Assembly (NCBI RefSeq): GCF_902459465.1
Contig: NC_047063.1
Location: 496,001-560,000 of the forward strand
Direction: 5' to 3'
Length of the DNA: 64,000 bases
From: Asterias rubens
Lineage: Eukaryota > Echinodermata > Asteroidea > Forcipulatida > Asteriidae
Part shown: piece by piece, positions 45,401 through 57,837 of the stretch
Layout of the letters: each line of letters opens with the position of its first letter
Position numbering within the stretch: the first letter of the stretch is position 1
Translations under genes and position numbers: made by a program
Notes under the pieces: generated by a model
What the model saw: only the letters and a program-made list of their open reading frames with translations
What the model was told of the DNA's origin: nothing
The model's database searches: none

Positions 45401-45440
45401 AGCACAGCACAGCACAGCACAGCACAGCACAGCACAGCAC
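45401..45440. repeat. (AGCAC)8 microsatellite
   Basis: Eight perfect pentamers. The DNA from about 45490 to 45615 ('cactgtgggtatgctgccgtgtggtgaatggg', 'actgggcggtttaaataaaaac') is also present at 53330-53470 and 56610-56745. Confidence 0.95.
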
Positions 45441-45716
45441 GGTACATGTGTGTAGGGCTAGCTATAATGCGAACGTGTAGTCGCGTGTGACATGGGCCTA
45501 CAGCACTGTGGGTATGCTGCCGTGTGGTGAATGGGTGTATAGGCCTACACACTGGGCGGTTTAAATAAAAACTAGCAATACGGCTTACCAAGTAAAAGGT
45601 CCAGCATTGGCAAAATTTTGATAAGTAAAAAATCAGGCACGAGCAATTGATCAAATCTCTATAAATAACCTTTTACTTGATTAACATTTTAGTTGATTCA
45701 TATTAGTAATGGTCTG

Positions 45717-45790
45717 GGGCCCAATTTCATAGAGCTGCCAAGCACAAGAATTTGCTTAGCATGAAATTTTTGCTTTGATAACGTCGAACC
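45717..45790. mobile_element. Partial copy of the GGGCCC-ended MITE
   Basis: 'ggggcccaatttcatagagctgccaagcacaagaatttgcttagcatgaaatttt' matches the left stem of the element at 38525. The right half is absent. Confidence 0.7.
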
Positions 45791-45813
45791 CGGCCTGATA
45801 CAAAAGCCGGCGA

Positions 45814-46645
45814 GGATCCTGAAAAATCTGAGTTTTAGTCGTCTACGGTGTCAACTTTTTGAGATATTGCCTAAGTTCGGATATAACGACGGTTTAAAAT
45901 TACTATTAAAATTAAAAATTAACACCCATCCCCATCGTTCCAGCAACCTGTAACTTGGAGAGTGTCTTCTACACATAAATGACTTCCTTTGGTTAAATTT
46001 TGAGCCAAATCGGAGAGAAAAAGTTTTCGAGGCTGAAAAAAGGTCAAGTGTTGGCCCTTGATGTTTTTCCCAAAAATCGGCCGAAAAATTTTGTTTTCCA
46101 AATCGCCTGAAATTTCATACACAGATGTAAAAGGGTGTGAGGATCACTAAAATCTTGGTTTTAGCCGTCTACGGTGTCAACTTTTTGAGATATTGCCTAA
46201 GTTCGGATATAACGACGGTTCAAAATTAAGATTAAATGAAAAGTTAACACCCATCCCATTGTTCCAGCAACCTGTAACTTGGAGAATGTCTTAGTACACA
46301 TAAAGGACTTCCTTTGGTTAAATTTTGAGGCAAATCGGAGAGAACAAGTTTTTGAGGCTGAAGAGGGGTTGTTTTTTCCAAAATCGGCCGAAAATTTTGT
46401 TTTCCAAATCACCTGAAATTTCATACACAGATGTAAAAGGGTGCGAGGATCACAAAAATCTTGGTTTTAGCCGTCTACGGTGTCACCTTTTTGAGATATT
46501 GCCTAAGTTCGGATATAACAACGGTTCAAAATTAAGATTAAATGAAAAATTAACACCCATCCCATTGTTCCAGCAACCTGTAACTTGGAGAATGTCTTCT
46601 ACACATGAAGGACTTCCTTTGGTTAAATTTTGAGCCAAATCGGAC
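45814..46645. repeat. Tandem repeat, about 305-328 bp unit, 2.6 copies
   Basis: 'gttttag.cgtctacggtgtcaactttttgagatattgcctaagttcggatataacgacgg' starts each copy (about 45832, 46160, 46464) and 'ccagcaacctgtaacttggaga.tgtct' follows. No coding content. Confidence 0.85.
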
Positions 46646-46988
46646 AATAGTAAACTACAGTACAATAGTAAAAGGTCGGTTTTATTTACACGTCAGTAAG
46701 AAAAGTCCCTCAAGCAATTGCTTACTTACTAGTTACTATGAAGCATCTTTACTCATATACAGAGAGTAAAATGATTACAAAAAGGCAAACCATAAAGTCA
46801 TTTTGGTTATGAGGGGTTGGCAAAAGAGTCTATACTCTTGTACAGAGAGTTAAATGAATACTACAAGGCCTATCATAAAGTCACTTTGGTTTTGAGGGGT
46901 ACCAATAAACCGATTGTGCGACCAATGTTTACATGTGATCATGGGATAGGTATAAAAAACACAGCTACACAGTAAAGACATACATGTA
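46646..46988. other. Non-coding with a short direct repeat
   Basis: 'cagagagtaaaatgattacaa...ggc..accataaagtcattttggttatgaggggt' at 46760 recurs at 46840 and again near 47630, so it is a local degenerate repeat. Confidence 0.4.
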
Positions 46989-46994
46989 GGAAGA

Positions 46995-47170
46995 CTGATA
47001 CCGATGGTGTCAGGACACTTCGTACCCTAGACACTTCGTACATTTGCAAGGTACGAAGTGACTTTGGACACTTTGTACATTGGACACTTTGTACCTCCTT
47101 ACATATACAAGAAACTGCGTACCTTCTTACAAGACATATCATACTTTCTCACAAGACACTTCATACCTCA
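46995..47170. repeat. GACACTTCGTACC degenerate tandem repeat
   Basis: Variants of 'gacacttcgtacc' / 'ggacactttgtacattg' and 'acttcataccTc' occur seven or more times, with one reversed copy (ggtacgaagtg) at 47050. Confidence 0.75.
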
Positions 47171-48079
47171 GAATTTCTGCATCATTTTTTTTAGAGTATG
47201 GTTAGACTACGTACATTACCAAGGTTTGAGCGAGGTTACGCGCTATGGTTTTTACGTTGTGCACAGCATTTTAAGTCGGGCTGTGCCAAGGGAGACCGGC
47301 AGCAAAATCATTACAATGAGGGCAATGTAAAACTACACTCTCCATGTGAACTGAACACATGATATCATGTGAACATTCTTGAATAATTTCCTATTTGGTG
47401 GAACTGTGTTTTCCCATTACCGGCATTGTTCAGCCACCGTAAGGTCTCTGGTACAAACACCAGAATATTCTTCAATGATTTGGAGAAAGAAAAGCCTTGA
47501 TTGAACAAACAAAATCATGTCTTTTTATGGCACATTGATTGTTTGTTGATGTTGTATACCCATCTCAGGTCAACATTGGTCACACAATCCGTCCAAAGAC
47601 AACATGAACAGTCTTTACTCACATAGTACAGAGAGTAAAATGTGTACAATACAAAAAGGTCACTTTGGCTATGAGGGCTGCCAATTGGCAAACTTGACGA
47701 CGCGTCATACTCGTGTCCCATGGAGAGTAAAATGAATACAACAATGCATCACATAACTTGACAGTAAAATGAACACAAAAAGGCATACCATTATAAAATG
47801 TTAAGCTTGATCAATTTCTATGGAGAACAATTTTTGTAATTTAAACCTTTGCAATGGACCATTTTTTTCGTCAACGTCTTCAGAGTACATCCGCAATTTT
47901 TATGATGACTCATCGCTTACGCATGCCCCATTCTGCCACATTCTACCACATTGAATAGAAATACAGTACAGTACTACTACCTAGAAGCTACACAATGTGC
48001 TGGGTGCTGTTGCACTTATTGTAAGGACCCCTTGCAATGCAAAAGTAATAGGCCTAGTACTACATGTACTTTAGTGTAC
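47171..48079. other. Non-coding, nothing recognised
   Basis: No supported frame, RNA or repeat family beyond the diverged 'agagagtaaaatg' phrases. Confidence 0.35.
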
Positions 48080-48475
48080 TTAAAGACACTGGACACTATT
48101 GGTAATTGTCAAAGACTCGTCTTCACAGTTGGTGTATCTCAACATATTCATAAAATAACAAACCTGTGAAAATTTGAGCTCAATCGGTCGTCAACGTTGC
48201 GAGATATTAATGAAAGAAAAAACGCCCTTGTCAAACCATGGCCACACGAAGTTGTGTGCTTTCAGATGCTTGATTTTGAGACCTGAAATACTAAATCTGA
48301 GGTCTTGAAATCAAATTCGTAGAAAATTACTTCTTTCTCGAAAACTATGTCACTTCACAGGGAGCTGTTTATCACAATGTTTTATAATATCAACCTCTCC
48401 CAATTACTCGTAATCAAGAAAGGCTTTATGGTAATAATTATTTTGAGTAATTACCAATAGTGTCCACTGCTTTAA
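48080..48475. mobile_element. Full-length TTAA MITE
   Basis: TTAA-AGACACTGGACACTATTGGT at the left and 'ccaatagtgtccactgc' + TTAA at the right. Complete body. Confidence 0.88.
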
Positions 48476-48626
48476 TGCAGATTATTCATCGTTCACCTTC
48501 GGATCCTATGTTGTTCTACCAAATATGTTTTGGTTAGTTTCTTTGTTTTTTGGGGGCAATGTTTGGATGTCTTAGGATTGGGTTGACGGGTGTTTTGATG
48601 TCGGTTGGTGTCACACTTTAGGGATA

Positions 48627-48646
48627 AACACACACACACACACACA
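48627..48646. repeat. (CA)n microsatellite
   Basis: About ten perfect CA dinucleotides. Confidence 0.9.
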
Positions 48647-48694
48647 TGGATATAGTAGACTGGGTCCCCATGCCAGTACCTCAGTGTAGAACAT

Positions 48695-49066
48695 TTAAAG
48701 CCATTGGACACTTTTGGTACAGAAAAAAAAAAAAAATCACAGATTTACAAATAACTTACAGGGTTTACAGAAGGTAGTGGTGAAAGACTTCCCTTGAAAT
48801 ATTATACCATGAAATGCTTTACTTTTTGATAAAACAGTAAAACAATATCAATTCTCGTTAGCGAGAATTACCGATTTATTTTAAACACATGTCATGACAC
48901 GGCAAGACGCGCGAATACACGAGTGGGTATTCTCGTTATTTTCTCCAGACTCCGATGACCGATTGAGCCTAAATTTTCACAGGTTTGTTATTTGATATAG
49001 AAGTTGTGATACACGAAGTGTGGGCCTTGGACAAGAGTGTTTACCGAAAGGGTCCAATGGCTTTAA
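48695..49066. mobile_element. Full-length TTAA MITE, second subfamily
   Basis: Inverted ends TTAA-AGCCATTGGACACTTTTGGT and 'accgaaagggtccaatggct' + TTAA. Its right part ('gaccgattgagcctaaattttcacaggtttgttat') clearly shares ancestry with the main MITE family, while the left part differs. The internal hairpin is 'ttctcgttagcgagaatt'. Confidence 0.85.
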
Positions 49067-49226
49067 ACAGAGCACCAGTCTACTTTTTAAAAAAAAAAAT
49101 TTCTTCATGCCTTTACCTTGCTTGTATGCCCTTGCTTGTCTATTTTTATGCGTCTTTGTTTTTTTGCTGCTATATAGAATACTTATAAATTTTTATATTT
49201 TTATAATTCTATTTTTTTTTTGTTAG

Positions 49227-49466
49227 GATCAGCTGGAGAGGATAGCCTCTCAACAGGAACTGTGTTTCTTTTAGGCAATCCTTCGGGCTCCAGCTGTTTC
49301 TTTTTCTTTACTGTATTTTAATTGCTCTTTGCTGTATTTTTCGATGTTTTTAACCTAGTGTATTTAAATTCCTCTCTGCTGTATTTTTCAATGTTTTTAA
49401 CCTAATTAATGTGCTTTATTGTACTTTTTATTCCTGAGAAATGAACAAAATAAATAAATAAATAAA
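49227..49466 (+). mobile_element. Probable LINE 3' end
   Basis: 'gatcagctggagaggatagcctctcaacagg ... ggctccagctg' forms a hairpin. It is followed by T-rich sequence with a duplicated 'tgctgtatttttc.atgtttttaacct' and an (AAAT)n tail after 'gaacaaaataaataaa'. This is the usual layout of a truncated non-LTR retroelement tail. Confidence 0.45.
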
Positions 49467-50194
49467 TTACATTGCGCAACAATGTCAGTTAAATTTGACA
49501 AAGTATTTTCATGATTTTTATTTTCCGACCACCATCTAAAAAATTGTAACTATGATTCTTTGCCACCCAATAAGGTTTTACGGTTAGCTGGTATGTCCCT
49601 TTGATAGTAGTAAACAAAGTGCTGAAAAAGAGCAAAGGAACATTATTTTGCAAATAGACCATTATTTCCTTTGGTTTAATAGTAGCTGTTTGAAACCCAC
49701 CATTGTGTGTATATAAGGGGCAAAGCAAAATCATACATGTAGCCCTGTTTATAAAGCACAAAGAAATCTATAGTGAGTTTGCCAGCAGTACCGCCTAGAA
49801 AAAAAATGTGCCCCCCCTTGTGCCCCCCGGAACAATTTACCTTATAGTTACGCTGCTGGTGTGAGCTCATGTGCATATAATAAGGGAATAAAAAAGTAGG
49901 CGACGAGTTCTTAAATGGCCGTTTAAAACTGGCAGGGTTGTGGCCATGTGAGGCTCAGGCCTTTATTACTAGTTCGCGCGCCCAACACGCAAAGCCAGCC
50001 GGTCTTAAACAGCTTCAGTCGTTTATTTTATCAACCGTTTAAACACCCCCACGTGACGCGCTCTCCACCAATAGGAACAGCAAAACTGTCTGGGGTATTT
50101 ATGAATAAATAATAATAATAATAATAATAACCACCATTTATAAAGCGCATAAAGCATCGGTATCAATGCACTGTGAGCAGATATTAAAAGCCTT
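49467..50194. other. Non-coding with (TAA)n
   Basis: No gene. (TAA)n at about 50107-50131 is followed by 'ccaccatttataaagcgcataaagc', an end of the tetra-rich TIR family like 16651 (shared 'ata.agcgc'). The segment 49890-49960 repeats 15370-15490 in inverted orientation. Confidence 0.4.
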
Positions 50195-50454
50195 AAAGAC
50201 ACTGGACACATTTGGTAATTGTCAAAGACCATTCTTCTCACTTGGTGTACATGTATGTATCACAACATGCACAAAATAACAAGCCTGTGAAAATTTGAAC
50301 TCAATTGGTCGTCGAAGTTGCGAGATAATAATGAAAGAATAAACACCCGTGTCACATGAAGGTCTCGAAATCAAATTCTTGGAAAATTACTTCTTTCTCG
50401 AAAACAATGTTACTATTATTATGAGTAATTACCAATAGTGTCTACTGCCTTTAA
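50195..50454. mobile_element. TTAA MITE with internal deletion
   Basis: Both ends are present (TTAA-AGACACTGGACACATTTGGT; ccaatagtgtctactgcc-TTTAA) but about 130 bp around the central palindrome are missing. Confidence 0.85.
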
Positions 50455-50892
50455 AAAAAGGCAATGAACCCACAGGGTTTTTACATACCTAACATTGGTG
50501 ATCATTGGGCTGATGATAGGAACTTGCGGTCTCAAGTCTACTTCTGTAGCAGGTTCATATCATCTACAGAAGGAATTCCTTTTAAAATACAAACAAGTGA
50601 AACATTTGGTTAAATGATGGTAACTCTGTTTAATCTTTTGTATTGCTTACATGATTCATGAAACTGTCTGTACACTGTAGGTACCCATGTGGCATTTTCA
50701 CAACTTAGAACTACAAAAACATTGGGCATAGGTTCCCCTCCCTCGGCGCAGGCCAGAACACGCAGTTAATGCATGGAAATTACATTTTGTCAAAGGTTTT
50801 TCAACCAAAATCAAAATGTATTCCCATGATTAACCACAGAATTAAACAAATTAAAAAATAACAAAAAATAATATAGATATCAAAAAAATATG

Positions 50893-51571
50893 TTAGAGGC
50901 AGTGGACACTATTGGCAATTACTCAAAATAATTCTTAGCATAAAACCTTACTTGGTAACGAGTAATGGGGAGCTGTGGATAGTATTAAATATTGTGAGAA
51001 ACGGCTCCCTCCGAAGTAACATAGTTTTTGAGAAAGAAGTGATTTTCCACAAAGTTAATTTTGAAACGTAAGAATAACATTTTGAGGTCTCAAAATCAAG
51101 CATCTAAAATCACACAACTTCGCCTACAAGGTAGACCCAGTAACTGGGGCGCTGCACACATTTTGTCATTTCTTTTATATCCTCCTCTTACCAGTTTTCA
51201 CGGTATTATACCATTTTCTTTGAATTGGGAAAAAAATAACGATGTCATATATCAACCGATGCCCTAATTATCTTCATTTGTTAATATGAAGTATGCAAAC
51301 ATATATTAAAACTTGATGGACATTGAAATATTCACACCACACACCGATCTTCGATGACTTCAACTGGCCCCATATGTTTTGAGTTTTTCCTGTTTTCACG
51401 GCAAACTTCCCGGTGAACCATACATGGAAGAAACATCTGCAGTGACTACAAGTGTTCTTTGAGACTCTGTGTATGACTCTATAGCCAGCAGTTGTCTTCA
51501 TTTTATGCAATTTTTTTTTTAAATTAAATTTTAAAAATTACCATGGTAACTTGCAATAAAAAAATAAAAAA

Positions 51572-51603
<32 letters not shown>

Positions 51604-52323
51604 GTGTGAATAATCGCGGCAATGTGTGTTCTCTTAAAATTCCAAATTCACGCAACACACCAAACATGTCTGCGCCCAGGGTGGCTTCAAACTGCAGAGC
51701 AAGTGAGCGCTCTAGTCAATATAATATAGCTCTATGATAATGACTGGCTTTCAAATCTGATTTTTATTTTGTTTTTTCTTAATATTTATAATGAAGCGTA
51801 TCAATAAACAGTGATAATTGAATCAACAAGCTGATGTTTAATTTTAAATATTAAAATTGATATGAGGGTTAAAAATAAAAATCTCCAAAAATATTAGAAA
51901 AGGATATCAGGCTTCTTTAAGCCTCTGTATTTTTTTATGACACTTTTTCGGGGGCAAATATTTTTATATGACCTCAACACTATGACATATTTTTGTACCT
52001 TGTAGAAATGCCTAAAATACCAAACTTTTTGCATTTACAAGTACAAATAACCAGTGGAGCCTTACTTGTTTCTAAGTTTTGGTCAAGGGAGAGGAGACTC
52101 TTTGCTTGGCAAATAAAACCACACAATTTTTATCTAGGGACTGTTTACATCGCGCACAGAGAGGTAAAAGATTTGCCACAATTTTAGGGACACTACGATA
52201 TAGTTATATGACCAATTGAGCTCAAATTTTTACAGTTTTTTAAATATATTTTATGCATGTTGAGAGACACCTGGTGAGAAGACTAGTCTTTGACAGTTAC
52301 CAATAGTGTCCAGTGTCTTTTAA
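50893..52323. mobile_element. TTAA MITE split by a 1.1-kb insertion
   Basis: The left half (50893-51115) carries the family end with TTAG in place of TTAA. The right half (52203-52323) has 'gaccaattgagctcaaatttttacag' to 'accaatagtgtccagtgtct'. Between them is 51116-52202, the repeat also found inverted at 42540-44290. Confidence 0.8.
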
Positions 52324-54383
52324 TTAACTAATTATTAATTAACATTAATTTAAAACAACAAAGGACCGTTTGACACATTCTGAAATGAAACCCATAGTTT
52401 GTGTATGAAACTAAATATCGTTACCCGGGTGTGATCCATGGCTACACGGCAGTTTGCGGTTGAATGGCTTCTGACAGGCAGGCACCCCCCAAACAAAGAT
52501 ATTGACAAAATTGGGAGACCACCAACATAGGGCTAGATAGCTCAGTTGGTAGAGCGCTGACACGTTAAACCGGAGGTGGTTGGTTCAAATCCCGCTCTAG
52601 TAATTTTTTCTTTGTTCAATCCAAAATCAAACTAAATAAAACGCAACTTTATTTTTGTACAAATCATTGTCAGAGTCAGACGCAGGGTTGTAGCTAGACC
52701 AATTTTAAAAGGTGGGCAAAAAATCTAAATATGTAAAAGGTATACTGGGTCTATTTCTAATCTATGTGGAGCATGCAAACGGTGATTTTTGACAGCCAAG
52801 ATTTCAGGTTCAAAGTTGAGCGGGATGTATCATCGCCTCTCTGCGCACGCTCAGTGCGCGTGCGCTGATTCGTTTTTTTTACAACGTGTGATTTTGTTGT
52901 ACACATACACAACGCACATGAATGGGGAAAAAATACCGCTGTAAAAACAAACATTTCATAACACTTACCGTTGAATAACCAACGTACTTCGTATCTGGGA
53001 GGCATCTACAACATTTCGCACAATACGCGCAATATTCTCGAACCCTCACTCTGCATGCAAACAACAGCATTTTCCCAAGTCAAATTTGATACAATTACAC
53101 ACATAAATCCAGCATGAAGCATTCGTCCACCGTGCGCGCGTGCGTGCAGGATCGAAGTCAGTTGTCAAACTTTCCTCACAAGAGGGCGCTATCATCCCAA
53201 ACCGGCTCTGAGAGTAGAGCACGACGGACGGGCACGCCCACGCCACGCCCACAACACACCCTTGGTCTTGACGAATCAGCGGGCTAGATAGAGACAGTGC
53301 CAGGGCCTACAGTCCATGGGCCTACAACACTGTGGGTATGCTGCCGTGTGGTGAATGGGTACGGTGGATAGGCCTACAGTGCCATGGACCTACACACTGG
53401 GCGGTTTAAATAAAAACTAGCAATACGGCTTACCAAGTAAAAGGTCCAGCATTGGCAAAAGTTTGATAAGTAGTAGAATACTAGTCTAATGGAAGTATCA
53501 AACAGCAAATGTGATTTAAATCAATGTGACAACATTAAAATGTATAAGAAAAAAAAAAAAAAAAGGGGGCTCCGTTTTTAGTTTCAAGTGTTATTTATCA
53601 AAAATACAGCCGATTATGATCCATCGGTACGAGTCTTCCCATGTCTTTACTGTATAACATGAAATATTGACAAAAATTAATACTTATTATTTGCCATCCT
53701 GAAAGTTTGAAAAAATATTTTCTCTATATGTTACCTGCATGACTATATAGTAACAGATATTTTAATTGAACTACTTCTCATTTAAATACACTACAAAGCA
53801 TTAAAGGAACATAAGAGAATTGGTAAGGAAACAAAATCGTCTAAGTTCACAGATTTATATAAAACATACGCGTTCTAAATAATGATGATAACTACTGGGA
53901 AAACATCCCTTGAAATATTTCTGTCTGCAACGTCATATTAAATGACAAATAAATAAAATTAATTTCCCATTTGGAGTTTATTGTTTAGTGGGCGTTTTTT
54001 TCATTAAAAAAATCGATGTCATGCACAATGTGTAATCAGTTTTCAATATTTTCTCGGGTCCCAGGAGAAAGCCGATCGATCTCAATGTCAGTTATGGTGG
54101 ACGGAATTTGCAGTGAATTCCTTTAAGAATAAATAAAGCCTTCTTGGTGCCGAGCCAGAACACGCAATGAATTCCTTTAAAGGCAATGGACACTATTGGT
54201 AATTACTCAAAATAATTATTTGCATAAAACCTTACTTGGTAACGAGTAGTGGAAAGAGGTTGATAGTATAACACTTGGTGAGAAACGGCTCCCTCTGAAG
54301 TAACGTAGTTTTCGTGAAAGAAGTAATTTTCAACGAATTTGATTTCGATACCTTAGATTTAGAATTTGAGGTTTCGAAATCAA
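51100..54383. repeat. 3.28-kb tandem duplication, first unit
   Basis: Almost identical to 54384-57660 at a constant offset of 3284 bp (3277 after a 7-bp loss near 56497). It contains the split-MITE insertion, a tRNA-like sequence (52531-52602), a GC-richer patch (52830-53260) and a poly-A tract (about 53549-53564). No protein-coding gene is recognised in it. Small open frames appear in both units simply because the sequence is duplicated. Confidence 0.95.
52531..52602 (+). tRNA. tRNA-like sequence, probably pseudogene or SINE
   Basis: Starts GGCTAGA, with perfect D arm GCTCAGTTGGTAGAGC and T-loop TTCAAAT. The 3' acceptor (TCTAGTA) pairs at only 5 of 7 positions. The anticodon stem is poor and the loop (ACGTTAA) lacks U33. 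It is related to the minus-strand copy at 21467-21538. Confidence 0.4.
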
Positions 54384-54855
54384 GCATCTAAAATCACACA
54401 ACTTCGCCTACAAGGTAGACCCAGTAACTGGGGCGCTGCACACATTTTGTCATTTCTTTTATATCCTCCTCTTACCAGTTTTCACGGTATTATACCATTT
54501 TCTTTGAATTGGGAAAAAAATAACGATGTCATATATCAACCGATGCCCTAATTATCTTCATTTGTTAATATGAAGTATGCAAACATATATTAAAACTTGA
54601 TGGACATTGAAATATTCACACCACACACCGATCTTCGATGACTTCAACTGGCCCCATTTGTTTTGAGTTTTTCCTGTTTTCACGGCAAACTTCCCGGTGA
54701 ACCATACATGGAAGAAACATCTGCAGTGACTACCAGTGTTCTTTGAGACTCTGTGTATGACTCTATAGCCAGCAGTTGTCTTCATTTTATGCAATTTTTT
54801 TTTAAAATTAAATTTTAAAAATTACCATGGTAACTTGCAATAAAAAAAATAAAAA

Positions 54856-54887
<32 letters not shown>

Positions 54888-55607
54888 GTGTGAATAATCG
54901 CGGCAATGTGTGTTCTCTTAAAATTCCGAATTCACGCAACACACCAAACATGTCTACGCCCAGGGTGGCTTCAAAATGCAGAGCAAGTGAGCGCTCTAGT
55001 CAATATAATATAGCTCTATGATAATGACTGGCTTTCAAATCTGATTTTTATTTTGTTTTTTCTTAATATTTATAATGAAGCGTATCAATAAACAGTGATA
55101 ATTGAATCAACAAGCTGATGTTTAATTTTAAATATTAAAATTGATATGAGGGTTAAAAATAAAAATCTCCAAAAATATTAGAAAAGGATATCAGGCTTCT
55201 TTAAGCCTCTGTATTTTTTTATGACACTTTTTCGGGGGCAAATATTTTTATATGACCTCAACACTATGACATATTTTTGTACCTTGTAGAAATGCCTAAA
55301 ATACCAAACTTTTTGCATTTACAAGTACAAATAACCAGTGGAGCCTTACTTGTTTCTAAGTTTTGGTCAAGGGAGAGGAGACTCTTTGCTTGGCAAATAA
55401 AACCACACAATTTTTATCTAGGGACTGTTCACATCGCGCACAGAGAGGTAAAAGATTTGCCACAATTTTAGGGACACTACGATATAGTTATATGACCAAT
55501 TGAGCTCAAATTTTCACAGTTTTTTAAATATATTTTATGCATGTTGAGAGACACCTGGTGAGAAGACTAGTCTTTGACAGTTACCAATAGTGTCCAGTGT
55601 CTTTTAA
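54177..55607. mobile_element. TTAA MITE split by the insertion, second unit
   Basis: Same arrangement as 50893-52323: left half, 1.1-kb insertion, right half ending 'ccaatagtgtccagtgtctt' + TTAA. Confidence 0.8.
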
Positions 55608-57660
55608 TTAACTAATTATTAATTAACATTAATTTAAAACAACAAAGGACCGTTTGACACATTCTGAAATGAAACCCATAGTTTGTGTATGAAACTAAAT
55701 ATCGTTACCCGGGTGTGATCCCTGGCTACACGGCAGTTTGCGGTTGAATGGCTTCTGACAGGCAGGCACCCCCCAAACAAAGATATTGACAAAATTGGGA
55801 GACCACCAACATAGGGCTAGATAGCTCAGTTGGTAGAGCGCTGACACGTTAAACCAGAGGTGGTTGGTTCAAATCCCGCTCTAGTCATTTTTTCTTTGTT
55901 CAATCCAAAATCAAACTAAATAAAACGCAACTTTATTTTTGTACAAATCATTGTCAGAGTCAGACGCAGGGTTGTAGCTAGACCAATTTTAAAAGGTGGG
56001 CAAAAAATCTAAATATGTAAAAGGTATACTGGGTCTATTTCTAATCTATGTGGAGCATGCAAACGGTGATTTTTGACAGCCAAGATTTCAGGTTCAAAGT
56101 TGAGCGGGATGTATCATCGCCTCTCTGCGCACGCTCAGTGCGCGTGCGCTGATTCGTTTTTTTTACAACGTGTGATTTTGTTGTACACATACACAACGCA
56201 CATGAATGGGGAAAAAATACCGCTGTAAAAACAAACATTTCATAACACTTACCGTTGAATAACCAACGTACTTCGTATCTGGGAGGCATCTACAACATTT
56301 CGCACAATACGCGCAATATTCTCGAACCCTCACTCTGCATGCAAACAACAGCATTTTCCCAAGTCAAATTTGATACAATTACACACATAAATCCAGCATG
56401 AAGCATTCGTCCACCGTGCGCGCGTGCGTGCAGGATCGAAGTCAGTTGTCAAACTTTCCTCACAAGAGGGCGCTATCATCCCAAACCGGCTCTGAGCACG
56501 ACGGACGGGCACGCCCACGCCACGCCCACAACACACCCTTGGTCTTGACGAATCAGCGGGCTAGATAGAGACAGTGCCAGGGCCTACAGTCCATGGGCCT
56601 ACAACACTGTGGGTATGCTGCCGTGTGGTGAATGGGTACGGTGGATAGGCCTACAGTGCCATGGACCTACACACTGGGCGGTTTAAATAAAAACTAGCAA
56701 TACGGCTTACCAAGTAAAAGGTCCAGCATTGGCAAAAGTTTGATAAGTAGTAGAATACTAGTCTAATGGAAGTATCAAACAGCAAATGTGATTTAAATCA
56801 ATGTGACAACATTAAAATTTATAAGAAAAAAAAAAAAAAAGGGGGCTCCGTTTTTAGTTTCAAGTGTTATTTATCAAAAATACAGCCGATTATGATCCAT
56901 CGGTACGAGTCTTCCCATGTCTTTACTGTATAACATGAAATATTGACAAAAATTAATACTTATTATTTGCCATCCTGAAAGTTTGAAAAAATATTTTCTC
57001 TATATGTTACCTGCATGACTATATAGTAACAGATATTTTAATTGAACTACTTCTCATTTAAATACACTACAAAGCATTAAAGGAACATAAGAGAATTGGT
57101 AAGGAAACAAAATCGTCTAAGTTCACAGATTTAAATAAAACATACGCGTTCTAAATAATGATGATAACTACTGGGAAAACATCCCTTGAAATATTTCTGT
57201 CTGAAACGTCATATTAAATGACAAATAAATAAAATTAATTTCCCATTTGGAGTTTATTGTTTAGTGGGCGTTTTTTTCATTAAAAAAAATCGATGTCATG
57301 CACAATGTGTAATCAGTTTTCAATATTTTCTCGGGTCCCAGGAGAAAGCCGATCGATCTCAATGTCAGTTATGGTGGACGGAATTTGCAGTGAATTCCTT
57401 TAAGAATAAATAAAGCCTTCTTGGTGCCGAGCCAGAACACGCAATGAATTCCTTTAAAGGCAATGGACACTATTGGTAATTACTCAAAATAATTATTTGC
57501 ATAAAACCTTACTTGGTAACGAGTAATGGAAAGAGGTTGATAGTATAACACTTGGTGAGAAACGGCTCCCTCTGAAGTAACGTAGTTTTCGTGAAAGAAG
57601 TAATTTTCAACGAATTTGATTTCGATACCTTAGATTTAGAATTTGAGGTTTCGAAATCAA
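54384..57660. repeat. 3.28-kb tandem duplication, second unit
   Basis: Second unit. The MITE half leading into it (54177-54383) is closer to the terminal MITE at 57454-57660 than to the MITE half leading into unit one. This places the crossover inside the MITE at the phrase 'gaaatcaagcatct'. Confidence 0.95.
55815..55886 (+). tRNA. tRNA-like sequence, duplicate copy
   Basis: Copy of 52531-52602 in the second duplication unit, with one change in the anticodon arm (accgg to accag) and 'tcat' for 'taat' after the acceptor strand. Confidence 0.4.
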
Positions 57661-57837
57661 GCATCTGAAAGCATACAACTTCGTGTGACAAGGTTGTTTT
57701 TTCTTTGACTATTATTTCGCAACTTCGAAGACCATGAGCTCAAATTTTTACAGATTAGTTATTTCATGCATATGTTGAGATACAGCAAGTGAGAAGACTG
57801 GTGTTTGACAATTATCAATAGTGTCCAGTGTCTTTAA
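57454..57837. mobile_element. Full-length TTAA MITE ending the duplication
   Basis: Complete, uninterrupted copy with TTAA on both sides. It is the donor of the left half at 54177 in the proposed recombination. Confidence 0.88.

Noticed and set aside
52531..52602. Functional tRNA gene
   Set aside because: Good D and T arms, but the acceptor and anticodon stems have mismatches, U33 is missing, and relatives occur as repeats. Treated as tRNA-like.
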